DNA from: Gayadomonas joobiniege G7
Lineage (GTDB): Bacteria > Pseudomonadota > Gammaproteobacteria > Enterobacterales > Alteromonadaceae
Assembly: GCF_000300815.1 (NCBI RefSeq)
Contig: NZ_AMRX01000007.1
Coordinates: 310,001 to 374,000, forward strand
Direction of reading: 5' to 3'
Length of the DNA: 64,000 nucleotides
The translations under genes and the position numbers were made by a program. The notes beneath the pieces were generated by a model that worked only from the letters and a program-made list of their open reading frames with translations, did not search any database and was not told where the DNA came from. Positions 39,601 to 47,170 of the stretch are shown one piece after another (within the stretch, counting starts at the first letter, position 1; every line of letters starts with the position of its first letter).

Positions 39601-40150
39601 TTTGCGCTTTCTCGGAAGCTTCCAGTTCCTCTAATGCTTTCTTTAACCGTGCTTCGTTTTCAGCTAGCTGTTTTTCAAGTTGTGTGTTCTTTTTAACAAA
39701 CTCTGCCCCAGATTGATCAATAGGTTTTGTTTGTTCTGGGATCGTAAACTCAGGACAATCTTCTTGCTTGCCTCCCGCATAAGCCATATAGAGGTAACTA
39801 GCGACAAAGTAACTTTCTTTTAATATCCAGATAGCTTGCTGTTGATCGACTTTGCCTTCATGCGCAGCTTGGTTACCGCTTTTACGGATCGCATGAAGTT
39901 TGTCAGTAATTAAGCTAGGTACGACACTTGTGAAGTCGTCTGAGGTTAACTTGTCATAGATGTTAGAGTTGGGGAATACAGGTAGGCGAAGCTCCTTGTA
40001 CAAATATCCAACCACTTTTTCAGCAAAACAGCGCAACTTTACTAAAGCACTTTGTGGGTCACTGACCACATAGTCTTCTGCAAATGCAGCAAGCTGATGT
40101 AATTCAGGCCATTTGGTTTGGATATGTTCAAAATTCATTGATTGCTTCAT
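36680..40150 (-). CDS. hsdR: Type I restriction enzyme R subunit (system 2)
   Basis: 1156 residues. An N-terminal DUF4145-like region (about 5-120) and a coiled coil (about 150-205, LEKQLAENEARLKKALEEL) precede the nuclease domain with GNGRADYVLWDDDGKPLAVIEAKR (PD...ExK, about 260-285). The helicase motor has QATGTGKTRVS (Walker A, about 397), IIADESHRS (DESH), GLTATPV and MIGRGTRLC. The C-terminus is helical. This architecture is the EcoKI/EcoEI-like form and differs from system 1. First gene of the operon: ATG 40150 is about 20 nt from the predicted sigma-54 transcription start, with AAGGA and AGGA upstream. A second ATG at 40138 is possible. Confidence 0.95.
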   Translation of the reverse strand: MKQSMNFEHIQTKWPELHQLAAFAEDYVVSDPQSALVKLRCFAEKVVGYLYKELRLPVFPNSNIYDKLTSDDFTSVVPSLITDKLHAIRKSGNQAAHEGKVDQQQAIWILKESYFVASYLYMAYAGGKQEDCPEFTIPEQTKPIDQSGAEFVKKNTQLEKQLAENEARLKKALEELEASEKAQRLAQIEASKLKQAIDSEKVSQVQSLNKNITSSFKFDEDETRARIIDMDLRAAGWNVSLDESSTDEVGKEVDLPHQPTNSGNGRADYVLWDDDGKPLAVIEAKRTRESVEKGREQAKIYADALEKEFGQRPVIFYSNGYDIRILDDAQGYNSRKLYGYYSKDSLQYLVKQRTLKKDLNQTPIDTDVAGRLYQMETISRVCERFTNKHRKSLIVQATGTGKTRVSIALAKRLLDAGWAKRVLFLCDRKELRKQAGNAFNEFTKEPLYVVGKSKKEAASSARVFIATYPGMMRIFQKYDVGYFDLIIADESHRSIYNVYGDIFKYFDALEVGLTATPVEMVSRSTCQLFGCDFKMPTANYPLEQAIEDGNLVPYKIVSFTTKFLREGISKNNLTDEQIAELEEQGIDPNELDFDAKQIDEAVKNKDTNRVILRNLMEKGLRDVDGQLPGKTIVFARNIAHAELMANLFAEMYPQLGNNFCRVIHSKYERAEELIDDFKSTDENSIRIAVSVDMLDTGIDVPECVNLVFAKPIKSKVKFWQMIGRGTRLCKDLYAGVESGAGKDKSHFLIFDHWENFEYFDMDPEEEDVKQSKSLTQKLFESRLLLAETALKKADVATFDEVIKLIHQDVWSLDMNTIAVRDNWQVVEACKDEKYLNQFAPETKASLYEHIAPLMQWRNIMGQSEAYKFDNEIGIIQTLLYTDPSQIDLARQALMVKIEKLQMHLNEVRAKASFIADIQKEEYWQNLTASIDGFETLETSRKALRSVIHLREKGIKQPSQEVILDIRENEADYQVTERPTKIVSIDYQIFRQEVEKTLAPLFETDSVLQKIRAGSPVTEDDIARLNALVHIQNPNVDLNTLKEFYPDSTASLDKILRTIVGMDKDVIEQRFTQFVQQTHTHMNAKQQRFIGLLKNHLVRYGVIKIDQLYDAPFTQVHDMGLDGVFSEAQADVIEQFIKQFDVELGNKKQTVAKEVSM

Positions 40151-40181
40151 TCCTAGTTATTCCTTGTGTCGCTTCCTATAT

Positions 40182-40198
40182 GGCAAGCACAGTGCCAA
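40182..40198 (-). promoter_or_regulatory. Sigma-54 (RpoN) promoter of the defence operon
   Basis: On the minus strand the sequence reads TTGGCACTGTGCTTGCC. The -24 GG and -12 GC are separated by the required 10 bp, and it agrees with the consensus YTGGCACGRNNNTTGCW at nearly every position. It lies in the 56-bp gap between the sigma-54 activator gene and hsdR, and points at hsdR. Transcription should start at about 40171. Confidence 0.85.
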
Positions 40199-40206
40199 AT
40201 TTGAAA

Positions 40207-41724
40207 TTATTGTTGATTATCTGCTTTATCATTTTCAATTCCCAATCGCTTCATCCAATTTGTTAGCGTTTGATGGTCTTTTAAGCCCAACATTTGGGTA
40301 GCGTGTTTTTTAACATTTCCGCTTGCCTTTAATGCTGCTTCAACATATTTTTTTTGATAATTTTCAGTTAGTTGAATTATATCCACTTTATCATTATAAG
40401 ACAGCCTAACATCCTTTTTTTTCTCATCAAGTCTTCTATTTATGATCGCTTCAGACAATTCCTTTTCACCTACCAATCTTGTATCTGTCCAGAGAAAAGC
40501 CCTATTTAATGTGCTCCACAATTCACGAATATTGCCTAGCCATGATTGCGATAAAATAAATTTAATTCCATTTTCGGAAACTTTTTTACTTATATAGTCT
40601 GGGTGTTTTGAACCTGAATCATTAATTTTTTCTGTCAGTTGTTCAACTATAGCTGGAATATCTTCAAGTCGATCTCTAAGTGGTGGCATATTGATAATGC
40701 CCACCGCTAATCGATAAAACAGATCTTCTCGAAAATCCCCTTGTTCAATCAAGGTGGTCAAATCTTGGTGGGTAGCCGCGATAACGCGCACATCGACATT
40801 AATGGTTTTTGTATCACCAAGTCTGGTAATTTCACCTTGTTGTAATGCCCTTAGAAGCTTAACTTGTATATCAGGTTTTAATTCACCCACTTCATCTAAA
40901 AATAAAGTACCGCCATTGGCTTGCTCAAATAGACCAGCATAATCTTTATCTGCGCCAGTAAACGCCCCTTTTTTATGACCAAACAGTGTTGAATCAACTA
41001 GATTTTCAGCAAGCGCACCACAGTTTACAACTCTAATAGGCTTATTTGCTCTAAGGCTACCTTTGTGGATAGCATTTGCCATTAGCTCTTTACCAGTACC
41101 TGTTTCACCTAAGATAAGTGCTGGAACTTCGGACGCTGCTATTCTTTTTGCCTTTTCAACCACCTCGCGCATTGCTTTAGATTCAGCCGTTAATTCAAAA
41201 AATGCTTTTTGTATTTTAGGTAATGAAGTCGCTGTATGAGCAATGTTCTTTGAGGCAGACTTTACGTATTCTTTACCGAAATCCAGTGGTATTTCGACTT
41301 CTTCAATAACGTTTTTCGGAGACGATTGCACAAAGCGTGTATTGGACTTTCCTTTACCATGCAGTACAGAAAGGGTTGTCATTGCGGGCGTGCCGGACGT
41401 TAGATTGATCGATAGAATGTCAGATTCTTCAGATAATTTAGTTATCCATTTTTCCGTTTCAACTGAAATAGATTGGTAGTCAATTGGATTTAGGATCTTT
41501 GCCATGTGAATTTTAATATCATTTGAAGGGCGTCTTATCATGGCCATACGCTTTTTCAAAAAGCGTTCAAACGAATCCCACTTAGCTTCATCTTTGTTAG
41601 AAAGAATAACGATTTTATCGAATGGAACTTTAGATTTTGTCGCGAGTGAAACAATAGCCGCGTTTTGCTCTTGCTCCATGCTTTCAATATCGCGATTACC
41701 AAGCCATGTAAAAAGTGTATGCAC
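40207..41724 (-). CDS. RtcR-like sigma-54 activator with CARF-like sensor domain
   Basis: A 505-residue bacterial enhancer-binding protein. The N-terminus (1-160) starts HTLFTWLGNRD and has INLTSGTPAMTTL (about 106-118) and RFVQSSPKN, matching the pattern in E. coli RtcR (ITTGTHVAQ... IQSSPP), a CARF-type domain that senses nucleotide or RNA-end ligands. The AAA+ domain has GETGTGKE (206-213), the sigma-54 contact loop GAFTGA (253-258), Walker B TLFLDE (273-278) and FREDLFYRL. A Fis-type helix-turn-helix (about 464-495) ends the protein. Start: GTG 41724; the only nearby ATG (41749) is in another frame. The promoter at 40182-40198 lies just downstream and drives the RM-Druantia operon, so this protein is its likely switch. 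The ligand is unknown. Confidence 0.9.
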   Translation of the reverse strand: MHTLFTWLGNRDIESMEQEQNAAIVSLATKSKVPFDKIVILSNKDEAKWDSFERFLKKRMAMIRRPSNDIKIHMAKILNPIDYQSISVETEKWITKLSEESDILSINLTSGTPAMTTLSVLHGKGKSNTRFVQSSPKNVIEEVEIPLDFGKEYVKSASKNIAHTATSLPKIQKAFFELTAESKAMREVVEKAKRIAASEVPALILGETGTGKELMANAIHKGSLRANKPIRVVNCGALAENLVDSTLFGHKKGAFTGADKDYAGLFEQANGGTLFLDEVGELKPDIQVKLLRALQQGEITRLGDTKTINVDVRVIAATHQDLTTLIEQGDFREDLFYRLAVGIINMPPLRDRLEDIPAIVEQLTEKINDSGSKHPDYISKKVSENGIKFILSQSWLGNIRELWSTLNRAFLWTDTRLVGEKELSEAIINRRLDEKKKDVRLSYNDKVDIIQLTENYQKKYVEAALKASGNVKKHATQMLGLKDHQTLTNWMKRLGIENDKADNQQ

Positions 41725-41949
41725 TGTCGAATTGCTTATTTTTATTCATTTGTAAATCATCTTACATGAAATAATTATTTTTACCTAATGTAAGGAATAA
41801 GCTTGATTTATCATAGAAGGCTTAAAAAAATATGTCATGTGTTTAGCAGTAGTTTGCTCGATGACACCAAATAATTTCGAACTAAACCCACACCTACATT
41901 ACCCATTCGCTAACAATCCGATAAACTTTAAATTTAAGAGGTAATAAAC

Positions 41950-42282
41950 ATAATTCAATGTCCGAAATGTCAGTCAAAAAATGTGGTGCAATTAAACTAT
42001 GGTAAGCGTATTGCGGGTGGGATTGGTATGGCTTCCGGTTTTTGGGCCAGTTTGAAGTCGGCTTCGTACGGTGCGCAAATTGTGATTAAAGTTGATGCGT
42101 TTTCCTAGCCATTTGGCATAACAACTGGTGCCATTTTAGGAGGGCTAGCCGGCGGCTTGGTCGGTTATAAAATTGGTGAAAAGCTTGGTGAAGTGATTGA
42201 TGAAAATATTCCCGATAATTGTCAGTGTTTAAGCTGTAACTATAAGTTTGGTTTAGCTAATCAAAAATCAACTGGCCTTTAA
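41950..42282 (+). pseudogene. Broken zinc-ribbon/glycine-zipper membrane protein gene
   Basis: A 110-codon frame reads QCPKCQSKNVVQLNYGKR, then a Gly-rich segment, then an in-frame TAG at 42106, then GAILGGLAGGLVGYKIGEKLGE and CQCLSCNYKFG. The paired CxxC motifs form a zinc ribbon and GxxxG repeats form a glycine zipper. No ATG is present: the expected start is ATA at 41950, 7 bp after AAGAGG. Both a lost start and a nonsense codon mark it as dead unless suppressed. Confidence 0.7.
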
Positions 42283-42509
42283 GCAAACATAAACCTAACC
42301 GGATTGCGCTTTATATGGCGCATGTGGGTAGCTATGCTTTTATATTTCATTGGCAATTCCCAAGCATAAGTTGCATCACGCCGCTTCGCTATGCGCTGCT
42401 GTATCCAGTCTTCTACTTCAACCTCCACCCAAGCAACATTTCTAACCCCTAAATCAAAAGGATGTGGGAAACGCCCAGTTTTAACATATTCATACAAGCT
42501 CACTAAATG
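42279..42509 (-). pseudogene. AlpA-family regulator fragment
   Basis: The C-terminal two-thirds of an AlpA-like protein: LVSLYEYVKTGRFPHPF, then NVAWVEVEVEDWIQQRIAKR. The first helix-turn-helix segment is missing; upstream codons of the open frame (to 42551) are only the antisense of the neighbouring XRE remnant. The junction near 42510 joins two truncated genes head to head. It is probably the relic of island 2's excision regulator. Confidence 0.65.
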
Positions 42510-42518
42510 GGGGCTACG

Positions 42519-42847
42519 ATGAATAAGCCAAGAAATAAAGAGTCCGTACAAGATACGGCAGCTCGTTTAAGAACAAACAGAATCATCAAACACTTATTGC
42601 TTGGAGAGCTAATACAAGGCCAAGCGTTAAAAAGTTTACGTATAAGTATACTAGGACTCAAACAGGATGTGTTCGCAAGACTGGTCGATGTCTCAAAAAA
42701 ACACGCTCAGGTATAGCGAATGATTGGGGTCGCGACAATACAGACATTCTCAACTAGGTATTTAAACCATTTGGCTTAAAAGTTGGATTGCTACCCTCTT
42801 CTCCCTATCTATTAAGATCTTTATTATCAGATGGTGAAGATGGGTAA
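42519..42847 (+). pseudogene. XRE/HipB-like regulator, frameshifted
   Basis: ATG 42519 starts MNKPRNKESVQDTAARLRTN and continues into a helix-turn-helix (GLKQDVFARLVDVSKK). A run of seven A at about 42693-42699 shifts the frame; the homologous remainder continues in the next frame with an extra TAG, then VFKPFGLKVGLLPSSPYLL, to the stop at 42845. The intact ancestor would be a HipB-type antitoxin-like regulator of about 108 residues. Confidence 0.65.
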
Positions 42848-43337
42848 AGTGATCAGTCTCAGCGTCATTTTTTAGCTCAAATGACTATAACCTGCGAGTT
42901 CTACCTGATTCGTTTAGCCAGCAACTTGTTAACAAAAACCAATAAAATAACAAGTCAAAACAAAGTGATCTTAAAAAACCAAATATAAATCAGACACTTC
43001 AAATAAAAATTAAAACAAGCTTTTAGAGTATTATTCAACCATCCCCAAAAAATCACAAGTGCATGTTTAAAATAAAGTTTTAAGTTTAAAACTCATGTAA
43101 CTTATAAAATTACACAATGTCAACAATGTGCAATCACCAATAAAAAATAATCAAAAAAAACACTTGCACACTGTTAACAATAGTCTATATATTAAAACAC
43201 GCTTATTTTTGTTAACCAAGAATTAACAACTTAATTAACAAAAAAAGACTCGATGGAAGCCAAAATAATAAAGCAGCATCAACTTACGCGTTAACTATTA
43301 CACAGACAAAACACAAACTTTTTGAGGAGGCGTTCAA
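42848..43337 (+). promoter_or_regulatory. Leader and promoter region of the TonB receptor gene
   Basis: 490 bp, AT-rich, with no gene. A likely promoter is TTGCAC (43164-43169) with TATATT (43188-43193). AACAATGTGCAA (43122-43133) and TTGCACACTGTT (43164-43175) are near-perfect inverted arms, and TGTTAACA lies in the promoter spacer; this could be a repressor site. A long untranslated leader ends in GAGGAGG just before the ATG at 43338. Confidence 0.5.
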
Positions 43338-46300
43338 ATGCCGAACAAAAAACAGAGTTTCCAACTCAGCGCCTTAACGATAGCGGTGCTGGGAAGCAGT
43401 ACAAGCATGTTAGCCAGCGCAGCAGAAGAAAACACTGACGATACAGAAGTCATTGAGGTACAGGGATACCGAGGCAGTATTCTCAAATCAATCAACGAAA
43501 AAAGAAACGCTTCTACCGTGGTTGATTCAATTTTTGCTGAAGATATTGGTAAAACGACAGACCAAAATATCGCCGATGCCCTTTCACGGGTGACAGGTGT
43601 ATCTATCAACACCGAAGACGGTGAAGGCACCAGTGTTACTATCCGAGGTGCGCAATCAGATTTTACTAATATCTCGTTAAACGGCGTTACGTTAACCAGT
43701 TCAGATACCAATAATACAGTCGATTTAAGTACGTTTTCGGCAGACATTTTATCACAAATTAGTGTGTATAAAACGTCAAGTGCCGACCATGATGAAGGGT
43801 CGCTGGGCGCAAATGTGGTGCTAAGAACAGCAAAACCATTAAGCCTTAAAAATGACCGCATGAATGTAACCTATCAAGGTCGTTATAATGACTTTGCTGA
43901 TAAATACGACCACAAACTTAGCGGATCTTTTTCTAAAAAATTCTTTGACGATACCTTTGGCATTATAGTCACGCTCGCAGACGAAACACAGGCGATTCGC
44001 CGAGATGAAGTACGAGGTAACATTAACGACCCTTATTTGCTCAAAACGATCCCTAAAAGATATACCATTATTGATGGTGAAAATGGCCCAGAAGCACAAG
44101 AGATCCCTGTCGCTCGAGATCAAAATGGCGAACTTTTATACGGTGGCGACCCCTACTTCACCCTGCGAAATTTAAACTATAGTTTGGGTCAAAATCAAAG
44201 AGACAGATTTACCGCAACCACAGGTTTTCAATGGTTACCAAACGACGAAACCAATATCCAGCTTGATTTAAGTTATTCGTTCCAGCAAGTAATTCGTGAC
44301 GATCATAATGTTGGCATTCAAATGCCAGACATGGACACAGATCCCAATTTAACGGTGGCAGGTATTACCGATCCGGCACAAATCAACGACCCAGACTGGA
44401 CTCCAGATATCTTACAATATGGGCCCAATAATCCTATATTGGATAACAATGGTAATACCATATATTACCCCTTGGTTCCAGACCCTCAAGAAGACTGGTG
44501 GGTATTTAACACTGATAATCGCACCATGATAAAGGCGCTTAACAGAAAAACCCGAGGCACTATAAACCGTCAACAGCAACAAGACGAAACTAAAAACAAA
44601 GTCGCCACTCTGCGCTTTGATACCTGGATCACTGACAATTTAAAAGTCGAAGCTAAACTTGGTTACTCAAGCTCTAACTTCGATATTGTAGATAACTCAA
44701 GTGTCAGTTCAGCAACTTGGTTTATATTGCATGGGAACGAAATAGACGATATTCCAGTTGACACACTTTATCCAACCGGCATTGATTGCACTTCAGGTAT
44801 GTGCCAAATGGTCGTGGGTGATGGAGAATTAACTCAAACACCGGGTGGAAACCAACAAGGCCGAGCCCATACGACTTTTATTCCTGAAAATCCGTACGCG
44901 CAACATTTAGGCGGTGTCCGCTTAGCCGATGGTTATACCAAAGATGTGAACAAGAGCTTGTTTTTAGATTTTGATTGGGACGTAGATTATCTTGGTGTGA
45001 CTAAAGTGGAATGGGGTTATAAAATTTCTCAGCGTGACAAAGATGTATATCGAAACAACGCGAATATTACCGACCATAGTCCAACCATTTTTGATCCGCT
45101 AACAGGCAAAGAAGTCACTAGTACTAACTTTTCAGCGTACACAACCAATGAGATTTTAGATCCAGACCAAAGCTGGGAATACGGCGACGATTGGTTAGAC
45201 GGTTTAGTCGCAAAAGATCCTAAATATAGTTTAGGTTTTATCGAAAACGGTTGGCCATTAATTAATGCCCGCACAGCTTTCCAAAAAGCCTTCGCTTTAG
45301 AAAAATATGAATTAGACAATGATGCGACTCAGAGCCGTCAAACGATTCAAGACAACTATTCATTTTATGGCAAGCTTAACTTTGAATATTTTGATGGCCG
45401 TTTAACCGGTGATTTAGGGGTTCGTTTTGTTCACACAGAAATAGAAGCCAAAAAAGGTAAATCTGCCGTTGTTTTCCGCAATGACGACCGCTTGTTCGAC
45501 CCTTTAAAACTGGTTAACAATGGTTTGTTTGATCCTTCTAACCCACCTTGTCCATCGGTCAGAAATAACGCGGCAATACAAACAATGCGTATTGACGGAA
45601 CTGGGGTCGTGCCAGATGGCACCTCAGTTACAGATATTCGCACTGGTCAGGTATACGGCCCAGGCGATTCCGTGCCAAATCAATACCCATGTTATGAGCG
45701 CGAAATTGGCCAGCAAAGCCCGGCTGAAACCGTAGATAACCCTAACTACATTCCATACAACCAAGCCAGCCGAGACCGTAGTTGGTGGTGGAACTACCGT
45801 CACGGAGATATTACCACAGCGTTGGATCCTGCATTGTTCCGCCGCGAATTTGATAGTGCTGGAACTGGAGAAAGTGATATCTGGTTACCCAGCTTAAATT
45901 TAAATTACCAATTAACCCGAGATTTAATCGGTCGTTTTGCGGTATCAAAAACCATGTCAAGACCAGCATTCGATTGGTTACGTCCAGGTTTTAGAATCAG
46001 CGAAAATGTCTGGGGACTTAAACAGTCAAATATGGATGCACCTAATCCTCAATTAAAACCATTGCAATCTAAAAACCTAGATTTATCCATTGAATGGTAC
46101 TTTAACAAAGAGGGTCAATTGTCTTTAGCCTACTTTAGAAAAGATATGACCGACTTCCCACTCGAAGTAAGAGATTCATTCTATTGGGCCGATATTCGCG
46201 ATAAAACCGACTTAACTGAACTTAATATCGAAGATATTTTAATTGCCAAAAATGATGCGTACAAACCAGGTGTCGCTATTGAAGATGAAGGCGGCTACGC

Positions 46301-47102
46301 CTGTATGCCAGACAGATACAATACTGGCCAGCTTGCCAGTGCTATGAAAATTCAGTGTAACGAAGTCATAGCAACCTTTAGGGTCAATGGTGAAGATCAA
46401 AAATCTGAAGGTATTGAGTTTGCCTATCGCCAGACTTACGACTTTTTACCCGCACCTTTTGATGGTTTAGGGGCAGATTTTAACTACACATACGCAAAAA
46501 CCGAACAAGGCCCTGTCTTTTTAGAGCTCTCTGGACGTACTTTGCCAGCGGCGCCACAGGTGAACACCCCTAAACACTCGGCAAATACATCCTTGTATTG
46601 GCAGAAAAAAGGTCACTCTATGCGTTTAACACATAGATATACAGGGATAAAACTAAATCGACGTTTAGCACAAGCTGATCTTTGGTTAGACGAAAAATCT
46701 CAATTAGATTTTGCATTTAACTATAAAGTTAATAACCAAATCAGTATAAGTTTTAATGCGTTGAATTTAACAGATGAAGAAAACCGTCTGTTTTTTACCA
46801 GTCGGGAGTATGACTTTGGTGAAAAAATCCAAAATGAAGACGGCCATTATTTAGATATTAACGGCGATGTGATAACTGTTTCAAACATTGTAGATACACT
46901 GCCTGATGGCTCAACCGTCACTCAAACGACCCCTGCAACTATGGAGCAAATTGAGCAATCTCAAGCGCTTCAAGATATGTTAGTGCCCGATGTTTATAAC
47001 GAAGGCAACCCCATGGACGATAGCAGTGTTGATAAAAGCCGCACAGTGCAAAATTACAAAACCGGTCGTCAATTCCGTTTAGGTATACGAGTCAATTTCT
47101 AG
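43338..47102 (+). CDS. TonB-dependent receptor, oligosaccharide importer type
   Basis: A 1254-residue outer-membrane beta-barrel that imports a ligand using TonB/ExbBD energy. A signal peptide covers about 1-29 (cleavage after SASA/A). The TonB box is in DTEVIEVQGYRGS, and the plug domain (about 45-170) contains NIADALSRVTGVSI and GTSVTIRGAQSDF. The barrel ends RQFRLGIRVNF, with the C-terminal Phe that BAM recognises. It resembles the large TIGR01782-type receptors of Alteromonadales and Xanthomonadales that serve glycan loci. The gene leads an operon with a surface lipoprotein and two halogenase-like genes. The substrate is probably a sulfated glycan fragment, judging from the neighbouring sulfatase and hydrolases; this is inference. 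Confidence 0.93.
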   Translation: MPNKKQSFQLSALTIAVLGSSTSMLASAAEENTDDTEVIEVQGYRGSILKSINEKRNASTVVDSIFAEDIGKTTDQNIADALSRVTGVSINTEDGEGTSVTIRGAQSDFTNISLNGVTLTSSDTNNTVDLSTFSADILSQISVYKTSSADHDEGSLGANVVLRTAKPLSLKNDRMNVTYQGRYNDFADKYDHKLSGSFSKKFFDDTFGIIVTLADETQAIRRDEVRGNINDPYLLKTIPKRYTIIDGENGPEAQEIPVARDQNGELLYGGDPYFTLRNLNYSLGQNQRDRFTATTGFQWLPNDETNIQLDLSYSFQQVIRDDHNVGIQMPDMDTDPNLTVAGITDPAQINDPDWTPDILQYGPNNPILDNNGNTIYYPLVPDPQEDWWVFNTDNRTMIKALNRKTRGTINRQQQQDETKNKVATLRFDTWITDNLKVEAKLGYSSSNFDIVDNSSVSSATWFILHGNEIDDIPVDTLYPTGIDCTSGMCQMVVGDGELTQTPGGNQQGRAHTTFIPENPYAQHLGGVRLADGYTKDVNKSLFLDFDWDVDYLGVTKVEWGYKISQRDKDVYRNNANITDHSPTIFDPLTGKEVTSTNFSAYTTNEILDPDQSWEYGDDWLDGLVAKDPKYSLGFIENGWPLINARTAFQKAFALEKYELDNDATQSRQTIQDNYSFYGKLNFEYFDGRLTGDLGVRFVHTEIEAKKGKSAVVFRNDDRLFDPLKLVNNGLFDPSNPPCPSVRNNAAIQTMRIDGTGVVPDGTSVTDIRTGQVYGPGDSVPNQYPCYEREIGQQSPAETVDNPNYIPYNQASRDRSWWWNYRHGDITTALDPALFRREFDSAGTGESDIWLPSLNLNYQLTRDLIGRFAVSKTMSRPAFDWLRPGFRISENVWGLKQSNMDAPNPQLKPLQSKNLDLSIEWYFNKEGQLSLAYFRKDMTDFPLEVRDSFYWADIRDKTDLTELNIEDILIAKNDAYKPGVAIEDEGGYACMPDRYNTGQLASAMKIQCNEVIATFRVNGEDQKSEGIEFAYRQTYDFLPAPFDGLGADFNYTYAKTEQGPVFLELSGRTLPAAPQVNTPKHSANTSLYWQKKGHSMRLTHRYTGIKLNRRLAQADLWLDEKSQLDFAFNYKVNNQISISFNALNLTDEENRLFFTSREYDFGEKIQNEDGHYLDINGDVITVSNIVDTLPDGSTVTQTTPATMEQIEQSQALQDMLVPDVYNEGNPMDDSSVDKSRTVQNYKTGRQFRLGIRVNF

Positions 47103-47170
47103 GACCAGAATGTAGACAATGCCAATTAATAGAAATATGACTAAACAGAATAAGTTTTGGAGAAAGCCCT

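Larger units (their letters stand above)
23091..42850. mobile_element. Island 2: older ssrA-linked element carrying a defence operon; right end unclear
   Basis: Directly after attR the sequence repeats the layout seen after attL: GTCCA repeats, the TTTAGTATTCC inverted block and an ATGGCT start. No integrase follows. The body holds the RM-RhuM-Druantia operon and its regulator, and the right side holds broken regulators (an AlpA fragment, an XRE pseudogene). I could not find a third copy of the ssrA 3' end, so the right boundary is set only by the last broken gene. Confidence 0.6.

Noticed and set aside
40181-40197. Sigma-54 promoter read on the plus strand
   Set aside because: The site is nearly palindromic, and the plus strand also shows GG and GC at the right distance, but its -12 half is GTGC rather than TTGC and it would fire antisense into the activator gene. 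The minus strand fits far better.
42850-43337. Third copy of the ssrA 3' end as right border of island 2
   Set aside because: No match to GGCTCCACCA or AAATCCCCCC was found between 41750 and 43337, so the right end is left open.
43334-43861. 175-codon minus-strand frame under the TonB receptor start
   Set aside because: Antisense of the signal peptide and plug domain, with no independent ribosome site or family pattern.
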